Shown here: piece after piece, positions 16,531 to 25,208 of the stretch
Layout of the letters: every line of letters begins with the position of its first letter
Position numbering within the stretch: the first letter of the stretch is position 1
NCBI GenBank assembly: GCA_035765895.1
Contig: DASTWL010000091.1
Location: 1 to 64,000, forward strand
Source of the DNA: Verrucomicrobiia bacterium
GTDB lineage: Bacteria; Verrucomicrobiota; Verrucomicrobiia; Limisphaerales; DSYF01
DNA length: 64,000 bases
Direction: 5' to 3'
Notes under the pieces: model-generated
What the model was told of the DNA's origin: nothing
What the model saw: only the letters and a program-made list of their open reading frames with translations
Database searches by the model: none
Made by a program: the position numbers and the translations under genes

Positions 16531-18330
16531 ATGAGCAACCATCCCAACCCTGCCGGGGGCAACCCCAAAACCGGCTACAACCGTTTCCTGCTGCTGGTCG
16601 CCGGCCTCGGTGGACTGCTTTACGGCGTGGACGTCGGCATCATCGCCGGCGCGCTGCCGTATCTGGAGGCGACGTCCGGTCTGAGCGCCAACCAGCTTTC
16701 GGTCATCGTGGCGGCGGTGCTGCTGGGCAGCGTGATCTCAACGCTGTTCGCCGGCCTGCTCGCGGATTTGCTGGGCCGCAAGAAATTGATGGCCGTAAGC
16801 GGCATCCTGTTTGTCGCGAGCATTCCGATGATTGCTCTCGCGCACGGCTACGGCGCGTTGGTGTTTGGCCGCTTGCTGCAAGGCATCAGCGCCGGGCTCA
16901 TTGGCGTGGTGGTTCCGTTGTATCTGGCGGAATGCCTCGGCGCCGCCCAACGCGGCAAGGGCACGGGCATGTTTCAATGGCTGCTGACCCTGGGCATCGT
17001 CGTCGCGGCGGTCATCGGCTACTGGTTCAGCCTGCGTGTGGCGACCATCGAGAAGCTGAACGATCCGGCGAAGCTTTTTGCGTTCAAGGACACCGCGTGG
17101 CGCAGCATTTTCTGGGTGTCGCTGCCGCCCGGACTGCTCTTCGTGCTGGGCAGCCTGTTCGTCGCAGAATCGCCGCGCTGGCTGTTCCGTCGCGGGCGCA
17201 CCGACGCCGCGCGCGCCGCGTTGCTGCGCTCGCGCACCAACGCGCAGGCGGAGATGGAACTGAAAGAAATGGAAGAAGCCGCCGCCGCGGAAAAGGCGAA
17301 GTCAGATTCCGCCGGCCAAAAGGTCAAGGAATCGCTGCTGCACCGGAAATACGTCCTGCCGTTCGTGCTGGCGTGCATCATTCTCGCCTGCAACCAGGCC
17401 ACCGGCGTCAACTCCATCATCGGCTACAACGCCACCATCCTGATTCAGGCCGGGCTGAGCGATGCGCACGCACACCTGGGCTACGTCATCCTCACGCTGG
17501 TCAACTTTCTCGTCACCATGATCGGCGTGGCGCTGGTGGACAAGAAGGGCCGCAAGTTCCTCCTGTCGCTCGGCAGCGCCGGCATCATCGCCTCGTTGAT
17601 CTGCGCCGGCCTGGTGTTTCAACGCACCGAAAAACAGCGCGTGGACGTGAAGGACCAGGTGCAGGCAATGGTCACCACCAACCAGACGGCGACCATCGAA
17701 TTCAACGCGGGAACGGCCGCCGCCTTGCTGGGCGGCCACGCCGGCTCCGAACCCGCCACGCTGGTGGTGATTTATTCCTATGGCGATTTCCACGCCGCCT
17801 CGAAGGTCGTGCGTTCAGACGACGTCGCGGCCAAGCTCGAAATCGACCGCGCCAGCTGCCTGCCGCCAAACCAGGTGGCCGCGTTCTTCCAGAATCCGTT
17901 TGCCGACCTGGAAAAATCCAAGACCGCGCCGCTGACCATCGACAACGCGCTGATTACGCCCGTGCCGCCGGAAAGCACGGGCTGGCTGACCGCGGTGTGC
18001 ATTTTCTGCTTCATGGCGTTTTTCGCCGTCGGGCCGGGCGTGTGCGTGTGGCTGGCGCTCTCCGAATTAATGCCCACGCGCATCCGCTCCAACGGCATGA
18101 GCGTCGCGCTGCTCATCAACCAGGCGGTCTCGACGACCATCGCGGCCATCTTCCTCCCCAGCGTGGGCAAGCACGGTTACGCGACGATGTTCTTCATCTT
18201 CGCCGGCTGCACGGTGGTTTACTTCATCACCGCCACCTTCTTCCTGCCGGAAACCAAGGGCAAGACATTGGAGGAAATCGAGGAACATTTTGAAGGCCGG
18301 CAGCGCAAGCCGGCCGATGCCACCGCTTGA
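16531..18330 (+). CDS. Sugar-porter family MFS transporter with extracytoplasmic insertion
   Basis: This 599-residue transporter of the sugar porter family carries the hallmark motifs: GVDVGIIAGALPYL in helix 1, GRKK after helix 2, GRLLQGISAGLIGVVVPLYLAE in helices 4-5, ESPRWLFRRGR after helix 6, and PETKGKTLEEIEEHF at the C-terminus. Usual length is about 460-480. The excess is a hydrophilic block of about 115 residues (about 363-480) between the ninth and tenth helices, predicted to face the periplasm. The substrate is probably an N-acetylhexosamine or related sugar, judged from the amino-sugar genes on both sides and the shared LacI-type operator. Confidence 0.9.
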   Translation: MSNHPNPAGGNPKTGYNRFLLLVAGLGGLLYGVDVGIIAGALPYLEATSGLSANQLSVIVAAVLLGSVISTLFAGLLADLLGRKKLMAVSGILFVASIPMIALAHGYGALVFGRLLQGISAGLIGVVVPLYLAECLGAAQRGKGTGMFQWLLTLGIVVAAVIGYWFSLRVATIEKLNDPAKLFAFKDTAWRSIFWVSLPPGLLFVLGSLFVAESPRWLFRRGRTDAARAALLRSRTNAQAEMELKEMEEAAAAEKAKSDSAGQKVKESLLHRKYVLPFVLACIILACNQATGVNSIIGYNATILIQAGLSDAHAHLGYVILTLVNFLVTMIGVALVDKKGRKFLLSLGSAGIIASLICAGLVFQRTEKQRVDVKDQVQAMVTTNQTATIEFNAGTAAALLGGHAGSEPATLVVIYSYGDFHAASKVVRSDDVAAKLEIDRASCLPPNQVAAFFQNPFADLEKSKTAPLTIDNALITPVPPESTGWLTAVCIFCFMAFFAVGPGVCVWLALSELMPTRIRSNGMSVALLINQAVSTTIAAIFLPSVGKHGYATMFFIFAGCTVVYFITATFFLPETKGKTLEEIEEHFEGRQRKPADATA

Positions 18331-18335
18331 ACTGA

Positions 18336-18384
18336 TTATCTCGTGCTAAATATCACTTGATCGAGGTGGACCTTGCGCTAGGCT
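18336..18384 (+). promoter_or_regulatory. LacI-type operator and promoter of the GH109-NahK operon
   Basis: TTATCTCGTGCTAA (18336-18349) repeats the operator at 16351 with one change. TTGATC (18357-18362) and TAGGCT (18379-18384), 16 bp apart, form a possible promoter at nearly the same offset from the operator as at the porter gene. It begins 6 nt after the porter stop and lies about 160 bp upstream of the GH109 start. Confidence 0.55.
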
Positions 18385-18542
18385 GAGCGCTGTAATACCA
18401 AAAAATCGATTTCCATTTCCGTATCCGTATGCAACTGCGTTCAAGGGCCGGCAGAGGCGGGGCGGCGTTTGTGCGCCCCGCCAGACACTTGTCCTTTGGC
18501 TGATCGCAACCCGCTACGGCAACACCTGATTCAATCTGCACC

Positions 18543-19982
18543 ATGAACAACGCCAGCACCTCCCGTCGGGATTTTCTCAAGCAGTCCGCCCTCGCCGGCG
18601 TGGCCGCGTCGCTGACCGGCCTGGCCAGCGGTTGCGCCAGCCCTGGCCCGGACGGCAACTCGAACACAAGCGCCCACAACGACGATTATCCGCCACGCCC
18701 GGCGGGCCAGAAGCCGGTGCATGATTTGACCACCAAGCCGCGGGAACGCATTCGCGTGGCGCACATCGGGCTGCATCGCGGCATGACGCACGTGCACAAC
18801 TGCCTCAAGCTCGATTACGTGGACGTGGTGGCCGTTTGCGACCTGATCGACGACCGGGCCCAGGCTGCGGCCAAGGCCTGCACCGACGCCGGCCGGCCGC
18901 GGCCAGCCATTTACAGCGGCACCGAACACATCTGGGAAATGATGGTGGACCGCAATGATCTCGACGCCGTTTACATTGCGACGCCGTGGGCCTGGCACGT
19001 GCCGATGGCGTTGCGCACGATGGAGCAGGGCAAACACGCCTTCATCGAGGTCGCGGCAGCGGTGACGATCGAGGACTGCTGGCGGCTGGTGAACACCAGC
19101 GAACGGGTGCAAAAGCACTGTGTGATGCTGGAGAACTGCTGCTACGGTGAGAATGAATTGTTCGTGCTGAACATGGCGCGCGAAGGTGTGTTTGGCGACC
19201 TGGTGCATGCCGAATGCGCCTACCTCCACGATCTGCGGTCCATGCTCTTCAGCCTGGGCACGGAAGGCGACTGGCGGCGCGATTATCACTGGCAATACAA
19301 CGGCAATTTGTATCCGACGCACGGCCTCGGCCCGGTGGCGCAATATCTCGGCGTGGGCCGTGGCGACCAGTTCAAGTTCCTCGTCTCCATGAGTTCGCCC
19401 GAACGCTCGCTGACCCAGTATCGCAACGAGCACCAGCCCAACGGCGGCCGGCACAAGAACGAGAAATACCTCTGCGGCGACATGAACACCTCGCTCATCA
19501 AGACAGAGCAGGGGCGCAGCATCATGGTGCAGCACGACGTGGTGCTGCCCCGTCCCTACAGCCGCATCAACGCCCTGTGCGGCACCGATGCGACGTTCTT
19601 CGACTACCCGGCCCGGCTGGCCATCGACAAGCCCAAGCAATACGGGCTGGCCGCCGGCGGTTCCGAAGAGTGGCTCGACGATGCGGACCTCGCGAAAATG
19701 CGGGCGCAATTCACGCACCCGCTCTGGCGCAAACTGCAGGAAAGCGCCAAGGGCGGCGGACACGGCGGCATGGATTTCGTCATGAACTGGCGGTTGATCG
19801 ATTGTCTCCGCACCGGCCGGACGCCCGACAGCGTCGTTTACGATGCGGCCGCCTGGAGCAGCATCATCGAACTTTCGGTCCGGTCGGTGGCCGGCGGCAG
19901 CGTGCCGGTGGACATTCCCGATTTCACCCGCGGCCTGTGGCGCGACCTGAAACCGCTGGGCATCGCCGGCAAAAACATTTGA
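18543..19982 (+). CDS. GH109 family glycosidase (alpha-N-acetylgalactosaminidase type), Tat lipoprotein
   Basis: This 479-residue member of the Gfo/Idh/MocA superfamily belongs to GH109, whose members use NAD in a redox-type mechanism to release alpha-linked GalNAc. An N-terminal Tat signal (SRRDFLKQS) ends in LASGC, so it should be an exported lipoprotein. After the dinucleotide-binding part come DAVYIATPWAWHVPMAL and the family-typical NGNLYPTHGLGPVAQYL, holding the conserved Tyr/His pair. It is the first gene of an operon with GH20, a ROK-like kinase and NahK, so released GalNAc can be phosphorylated after uptake. A simple sugar dehydrogenase is the main alternative. Confidence 0.88.
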   Translation: MNNASTSRRDFLKQSALAGVAASLTGLASGCASPGPDGNSNTSAHNDDYPPRPAGQKPVHDLTTKPRERIRVAHIGLHRGMTHVHNCLKLDYVDVVAVCDLIDDRAQAAAKACTDAGRPRPAIYSGTEHIWEMMVDRNDLDAVYIATPWAWHVPMALRTMEQGKHAFIEVAAAVTIEDCWRLVNTSERVQKHCVMLENCCYGENELFVLNMAREGVFGDLVHAECAYLHDLRSMLFSLGTEGDWRRDYHWQYNGNLYPTHGLGPVAQYLGVGRGDQFKFLVSMSSPERSLTQYRNEHQPNGGRHKNEKYLCGDMNTSLIKTEQGRSIMVQHDVVLPRPYSRINALCGTDATFFDYPARLAIDKPKQYGLAAGGSEEWLDDADLAKMRAQFTHPLWRKLQESAKGGGHGGMDFVMNWRLIDCLRTGRTPDSVVYDAAAWSSIIELSVRSVAGGSVPVDIPDFTRGLWRDLKPLGIAGKNI

Positions 19983-19989
19983 TGACATT

Positions 19990-21966
19990 ATGAAACACCT
20001 GAAACTTGGCCTCGGCCTCACCGTGATCTCGGTCCTGTCGGCCACGGCCGCCAATTCCCCCGCCCCGGCATTGATCCCGGCGCCCGCACACCTCGAAACG
20101 CATGGCGGCACCTTTCAAATTGATAAATCCACGGTCATCCTGGCCGATGCGCCGTCCCGCGACACCGCCATCATGCTGGCCGCAATGCTGCGGACCGCGA
20201 CGGGCTATCCGCTGCCGGTGCGGACGACGGACAACGCAACGCCCGCAACCCATTCCATCCTTCTGACCACCGAGGGCGCGGACGCACAGCTCGGCCGCGA
20301 AGGCTACGCGCTCGACGTCACCGCACAGGCGGCGGTCATCCGAGCAACGGATCAGGCCGGCCTGTTCTATGGCGCACAAACGCTGCGGCAGTTGCTGCCG
20401 CCGGAGGTGTTTGCCACCCACCGCGTGAGCGGCGTGGCCTGGACGATGCCGGGCGTGACGATCACCGACCAGCCGCGCTTCCCGTGGCGCGGGTTGATGC
20501 TCGACGTCAGCCGGCATTTCTTCACCAAGCCGGAAATCAAGCGGCTGCTCGACGAAATGGCGCTGCACAAGATCAACACCTTTCACTGGCATCTCGTGGA
20601 TGACCAGGGCTGGCGCATCGAAATCAAAAAGTATCCCCGCCTGACGCAGGAGGCGGCGTGGCGCGCGGACGTCGGCTTCGGCTTCCCGCACGACGCGACC
20701 ACGGCCTACGGTCCGGATGGGCGTTACGGTGGATTCTACACGCAGGATGACATCCGCGAGATCGTGGCCTACGCCGCCGCCCGGCACATCACCATCGTGC
20801 CCGAGATTGAAATGCCCGGCCACTCGACCGCCGCGCTGTCGGTCTTTCCGGAACTCAGTTGCGCCGGCGAGGCGTCCGGCGTGCCGACAAACGGAGGGGT
20901 GATGCACGGCATTTATTGCGCCGGCAACGACGCGAGCTTCACCTTCCTCCAGAACGTGCTGACCGAGGTGTTCCAGTTGTTCCCCGGCCAATACATCCAC
21001 ATCGGCGGCGACGAGGTGCCGAAGGACAACTGGAAGAAATGCCCGCGCTGCCAGGCGCGCATCAAGGCCGAAGGACTCAAGAACGAGCACGAGCTGCAAA
21101 GCTGGTTCATCCGGCGCATGGAAAAATTCATCACCGCGCACGGCAAGAATCTCATCGGCTGGAGTGAAATCCGTGAGGGCGGCCTCGCGCAGAACGCCGC
21201 CGTGATGGACTGGATTGGCGGCGGGCTCGAAGCGGCGCGTGAAGGCCACGACGTGGTCATGACGCCGACAAGCTTCTGCTACTTCGATTATTACCAGTCC
21301 CGCGATCACGGCGCGGAGCCCCGGGCGATCGGCGGCTACCTGCCGTTGAGCAAGGTTTACAGTTTTGAGCCGGTGCCCGCCGGATTGGATGCCGCCCAGG
21401 TCCACCACATCCTCGGTGGCCAGGGCAACATCTGGACCGAATACATTCCCAACTTCAAGCAGGTCGAATACATGGCGTTCCCGCGGCTGTGCGCGATGGC
21501 CGAAGTCACCTGGTCGCCGAAGGCGGCCCGCAACTGGACGGACTTCACGAACCGGCTCGCCACGGATGAACAGCGCCTCGACCAGCTTGGCGTGAACTAC
21601 CGCCGCGACACCTCCGTGGCTTTGGGTGAATGGACGCCGGCGCAAATCAAAACGGAAAGCTCGACGCTCAGCTGGGACGTGACCCCGCACGTCACCGCCG
21701 CGGGACAGTATCGCGTGACGTTGAATTACACGACGGGCCAGCACGGCATCGACATCACGACAGTTAAGTTGCTGGCGAACGGCCAGGAGGTCGCGCACGA
21801 CACGCACGCCGGATTTGCCGGCGGACAGCCGCGCAGCCCGGTGTATGTGCTCGACCTCCCGGTCCGCAACGCGGACGCGCACTACACGCTGCAGGCCACG
21901 GTCAAAGGCAGCGGCGGCACCGATTCGCTGGGCGCCGTGTCGTGGGTGTTCAAACCGGCCAAATGA
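19990..21966 (+). CDS. GH20 beta-N-acetylhexosaminidase, secreted
   Basis: This 658-residue enzyme removes terminal beta-linked GlcNAc or GalNAc. A signal peptide ends near residue 21. A GH20b alpha/beta domain follows (about 25-140), then the TIM-barrel catalytic domain (about 150-500) with WRGLMLDVSRHF, TFHWHLVDDQGWRIEI, VPEIEMPGHS and the catalytic pair Asp341-Glu342 in HIGGDE. The last 120 residues form a beta-rich accessory domain. It starts 7 nt after the GH109 stop and its own stop overlaps the next start (ATGA). With GH109 it covers both alpha- and beta-linked N-acetylhexosamines, as on mucin-type glycans or glycosaminoglycans. Confidence 0.94.
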   Translation: MKHLKLGLGLTVISVLSATAANSPAPALIPAPAHLETHGGTFQIDKSTVILADAPSRDTAIMLAAMLRTATGYPLPVRTTDNATPATHSILLTTEGADAQLGREGYALDVTAQAAVIRATDQAGLFYGAQTLRQLLPPEVFATHRVSGVAWTMPGVTITDQPRFPWRGLMLDVSRHFFTKPEIKRLLDEMALHKINTFHWHLVDDQGWRIEIKKYPRLTQEAAWRADVGFGFPHDATTAYGPDGRYGGFYTQDDIREIVAYAAARHITIVPEIEMPGHSTAALSVFPELSCAGEASGVPTNGGVMHGIYCAGNDASFTFLQNVLTEVFQLFPGQYIHIGGDEVPKDNWKKCPRCQARIKAEGLKNEHELQSWFIRRMEKFITAHGKNLIGWSEIREGGLAQNAAVMDWIGGGLEAAREGHDVVMTPTSFCYFDYYQSRDHGAEPRAIGGYLPLSKVYSFEPVPAGLDAAQVHHILGGQGNIWTEYIPNFKQVEYMAFPRLCAMAEVTWSPKAARNWTDFTNRLATDEQRLDQLGVNYRRDTSVALGEWTPAQIKTESSTLSWDVTPHVTAAGQYRVTLNYTTGQHGIDITTVKLLANGQEVAHDTHAGFAGGQPRSPVYVLDLPVRNADAHYTLQATVKGSGGTDSLGAVSWVFKPAK

Positions 21967-23363
21967 TTTCCACCATGAACGTGAAACCGAAGATCATCCC
22001 GCCGCTCGACCCGCAGTTTCAGCCGGCGGTTTTGTTCAACCAGCAATACGTCCGCACCGCCCACCAATCCGGGCGCGCCGTGCCGCTTGTGCTCGGCGTC
22101 GAACGCGAGAATGGCCACGTGTCCCGTTATGCCACCGTCGTGCTGCCCGAGCCGGACGCCGACACGGTCCTTTATCTTGACCGGCTGGTGAAATTTCTGC
22201 TCTGGGCGCGGGGCGGCTGGCGGGTCTGGTTCGGCGGCCCGCGGGCGCTGGGCGAAAAAGTGGCGCAGGTTTATTCCCGCACCGGTGCGCGGGCGTTTGA
22301 CGTGGACCTGATGAGCCGCGTTTACGAACGCCCGTTCGAAGTGGTGCTCACCGAGGCCGCCGCCGTGCCGGCGGAAAAGGAAATGCACTCGACCATTGGC
22401 GGTCATCTCGACGGCTGCCGCATCGGGTTCGACCTCGGCGCGAGCGACTACAAGGTGGCCGCGGTAAAGGAAGGCGAGGTGGTTTACAGCGACGAATTCC
22501 CGTGGAACCCCAAGGACCAGGCCGACCCGCAATACCATTACGAGCACCTCCAGAGCGGCCTGAAAAAGGCCGCCGCGCATCTGCCGCGCGTGGATGCCAT
22601 CGGCGGCAGCTCGGCCGGCGTGATTGTGGACAACAAGATCATGGTGGCGTCGCTGCTGCGGGCCCTCCCACCCGAAAAGTTCGCGCAGGCCAAGAACACC
22701 TTCCTGCGCATTCGCGAGGAATGGGGCGTGCCGCTCGAAGTCGCCAACGACGGTGACGTCACCGCGCTCGCGGGCGCAATGTCGCTCAAGGAAAACGGCA
22801 TGCTCGGCGTGGCGATGGGCTCCAGCGAAGCAGCCGGCTATTTGAACCAGGCGGGCGGCATGACCGGCTGGCTCAGCGAACTGGCCTTCGCTCCCGTGGA
22901 TTACAACCCCCAGGCCGCGTGCGACGAGTGGTCCGGTGACTACGGCGTGGGTGTGATGTATTTCTCCCAGCAAGCCGTCGGCAAACTGCTGCCGGCCGCC
23001 GGCATTGAACTGCCCAAGGAAATGGGCCTGCCCGAGCGCTTGAAGGAAGTTCAGGCGCTCATGGCCAAGGGCGATCCGTGCGCCGCGAAGATTTACGAAA
23101 CGATCGGCGTGTATCTCGGCTACGCGATTCCCCACTACGCGGATTTTTACGCATTCAATCACATGCTGATTCTGGGGCGCGTCACCACCGGCAAGGGCGG
23201 CGACATTGTCCTCGCCCGGGCGCGCGAAGTGTTGGGCCAGGAATTCCCCGAACTGGCCGCCCGGGTGCAACTGCATGTGCCGGACGAAAAGAGCCGCCGC
23301 GTCGGCCAGGCCGTGGCGGCCGCCAGCCTGCCCGCACTGCGCCAGCCGTCCGCACCCGTTTGA
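21963..23363 (+). CDS. ROK-fold sugar kinase-like protein with extra N-terminal domain and no ROK zinc motif
   Basis: The 466-residue protein has an actin-like ROK core beginning near residue 136 with GFDLGASDYKVAAV (ATP site). This is followed by GGSSAGV and VANDGDVTALAG, which keeps the catalytic Asp, and it extends to about residue 455. ROK kinases are usually about 300-330 residues; here some 130 unassigned residues precede the core. The C-x-C-x-x-x-x-C zinc-binding segment typical of the family is absent. The start at 21963 overlaps the GH20 stop (ATGA), so translation is coupled; ATG 21975 is an alternative. The likely role is phosphorylating GlcNAc/GalNAc freed by the two upstream enzymes, but a non-catalytic sensor is possible. 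Confidence 0.78.
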   Translation: MISTMNVKPKIIPPLDPQFQPAVLFNQQYVRTAHQSGRAVPLVLGVERENGHVSRYATVVLPEPDADTVLYLDRLVKFLLWARGGWRVWFGGPRALGEKVAQVYSRTGARAFDVDLMSRVYERPFEVVLTEAAAVPAEKEMHSTIGGHLDGCRIGFDLGASDYKVAAVKEGEVVYSDEFPWNPKDQADPQYHYEHLQSGLKKAAAHLPRVDAIGGSSAGVIVDNKIMVASLLRALPPEKFAQAKNTFLRIREEWGVPLEVANDGDVTALAGAMSLKENGMLGVAMGSSEAAGYLNQAGGMTGWLSELAFAPVDYNPQAACDEWSGDYGVGVMYFSQQAVGKLLPAAGIELPKEMGLPERLKEVQALMAKGDPCAAKIYETIGVYLGYAIPHYADFYAFNHMLILGRVTTGKGGDIVLARAREVLGQEFPELAARVQLHVPDEKSRRVGQAVAAASLPALRQPSAPV

Positions 23364-23385
23364 AACTGAACCGCCTTCCTTCACC

Positions 23386-24120
23386 GTGACGTTTCAAGGG
23401 CACAACGCAACGCTCATCCCGCCGCGGGTTCCAGCGGTCGGCGGGCCGCTGCCGCTGCCCTGCCCCGCCCTGCCGCCGTTCGCCTCCGACGATTTGACGG
23501 CGGTGCGGCACGCCTTCCGCGACGCGCCTGCGTGCCGGCTGCGGCAGGCATGGCGGCCGCAGGCGGAGGCGGACTTTGCGCCCGGCGTGGTCTGGACCGG
23601 CTGGCGCGCGGACCGTCTGCTCGTGCTGGCGGAGTTGACCGATGCGGACATTGTCAGCCCGGCGAACACCACCAGCGAACGATTGTGGGAGCAAGGCGAC
23701 ACGTTCGAGATTTTTTTGCAGGCGGCCGGCCGGCCGGCGTATGTGGAACTGCACATTGCGCCGAACCATCGCCGGCTGCAATTGCGTTACGATGAATCCG
23801 TCACGGTGGACACCGTGCGCATCAGTGGGTCGCTCGCCGCCGCCCGGCAGGACGTGGCGTTCGACGCGGCGGTCTGGTCCGAACCCGCCGCCCGGCGCTG
23901 GTTCGTCCACGCGGCGATTCCCGCCCCGCTCGTCACGGACCGGCCAGGCTCCCTCGCCGGAACGTGCTGGCGGTTTTCCTTCGGCCGCTACGATTACACG
24001 CGCGGCCGGTCCGAACCGGTCATCTCCTCGACGTCCCCGCACGCCGCGCCCGATTTTCACCGATGCCACGAATGGGGCACGCTCCAGTTTCACGATTCGC
24101 CCACTGCACCAAGCCAATGA
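23386..24120 (+). CDS. CBM9-like carbohydrate-binding protein
   Basis: This 244-residue protein starts at GTG 23386, 22 nt after the upstream stop. The longer frame from 23206 overlaps the kinase gene and was rejected. It resembles the stand-alone family 9 carbohydrate-binding (DOMON-like) proteins: WTGWRADRLLVLAELTD, LWEQGDTFEIFLQAAGRPAYVELHI and WRFSFGRYDYTRG mark the beta-sandwich. It has no signal peptide, which is unusual for a carbohydrate-binding protein and suggests a cytoplasmic sensing or delivery role. It overlaps nahK by 4 nt and is enclosed by sugar kinase genes. Confidence 0.7.
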   Translation: MTFQGHNATLIPPRVPAVGGPLPLPCPALPPFASDDLTAVRHAFRDAPACRLRQAWRPQAEADFAPGVVWTGWRADRLLVLAELTDADIVSPANTTSERLWEQGDTFEIFLQAAGRPAYVELHIAPNHRRLQLRYDESVTVDTVRISGSLAAARQDVAFDAAVWSEPAARRWFVHAAIPAPLVTDRPGSLAGTCWRFSFGRYDYTRGRSEPVISSTSPHAAPDFHRCHEWGTLQFHDSPTAPSQ

Positions 24121-25208
24121 ATTCTCCATCCTACGATCTCCGCGCCGTGGCCGGACAGTTTACGATTCACGGGGAATATGTTTCGGCCGCCCCCTACGGC
24201 AGCGGCCACATCAACGACACGTTTTGCGCGGTGTTCCAGCAGGCCGGCGTGCCGGTGCGCTACATCCTCCAGCGAATCAACCACCACATCTTCAAGCGGC
24301 CGGCGGCCCTGATGGAAAACGTGCAACGCGTCACCGCGCACCTGGCCCGCAAGGTCGCCGGCGAACCGGACGCCAGCCGCCGGGTGCTGACGCTCATCCC
24401 GGCGCGCGACGGCCGGGCGTGGCACGTGGATGCCGCCGGCAACCACTGGCGCGCGTATCTCTTCATCGAACGCGCCCGCACCTACGACGCCGTGGAAAGC
24501 GCCGAACAGGCGTTCAAGGCCGCGCGCGCGTTTGGCGAATTCCAGCGGCAACTGGCCGATTTGCCCGCCCCGCGGCTGCACGACACGATTCCGGACTTCC
24601 ATCACACGCCCAAACGCTTTGCCGCGCTGGAAAAGGCGATCGCCGCGGACGTGGCGGGGCGCGCGCAACTGGCCCGGGCGGAAATTAATTTCGCCCTCGC
24701 CCACCAGCCGATGACCCGCGTGCTGCTCGACGCGAACCTGCCGGAACGCGTCACCCACAACGACACCAAGTTCAACAACGTCATGCTGGACGAAGCCACC
24801 GGCGAGGGCATTTGCGTCATTGACCTCGACACGGTGATGCCCGGGCTGGCGCTTTATGATTTCGGCGACATGGTCCGCACCACGACGAGCCCGGCCAAAG
24901 AGGATGAGCGCGACCTGACGAAAGTGGCGATGCAGTTCCCGATGTTCGAGGCGCTCGTGCGCGGCTACCTCGCCGCCGCAGGCGGTTTCCTGACACCGGC
25001 TGAAAAACAACTGCTCGCCTGCGCGGGCAAGTTGATCACCTTTGAAATCGGCATCCGTTTCCTGACCGATTACCTGGCCGGCGACGTGTATTTCAAGGTG
25101 CACCGCGACGGGCACAATCTGGACCGTTGCCGGACGCAGTTCAAACTGGTCGAATCCATCGCGCAGCAGGAAGATGCAATGAACAAATTGGTGGAGAAAT
25201 TGGGATGA
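24117..25208 (+). CDS. nahK: N-acetylhexosamine 1-kinase
   Basis: The 363-residue protein (ATG 24117, overlapping the previous stop) belongs to the aminoglycoside-phosphotransferase fold and matches NahK in length and motifs. These are SGHINDTF near the N-terminus, RVTHNDTKFNNVML with the catalytic Asp and metal-binding Asn, and CVIDLDTVMPGLALYDFGD with the DFG-like metal site. NahK phosphorylates GlcNAc and GalNAc at the anomeric carbon. In the galacto-N-biose/lacto-N-biose pathway it works with a uridylyltransferase, a phosphorylase and a UDP-hexose 4-epimerase. Here the 4-epimerase follows directly (ATGA overlap), but no phosphorylase or uridylyltransferase is in the operon. Confidence 0.92.
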   Translation: MNSPSYDLRAVAGQFTIHGEYVSAAPYGSGHINDTFCAVFQQAGVPVRYILQRINHHIFKRPAALMENVQRVTAHLARKVAGEPDASRRVLTLIPARDGRAWHVDAAGNHWRAYLFIERARTYDAVESAEQAFKAARAFGEFQRQLADLPAPRLHDTIPDFHHTPKRFAALEKAIAADVAGRAQLARAEINFALAHQPMTRVLLDANLPERVTHNDTKFNNVMLDEATGEGICVIDLDTVMPGLALYDFGDMVRTTTSPAKEDERDLTKVAMQFPMFEALVRGYLAAAGGFLTPAEKQLLACAGKLITFEIGIRFLTDYLAGDVYFKVHRDGHNLDRCRTQFKLVESIAQQEDAMNKLVEKLG

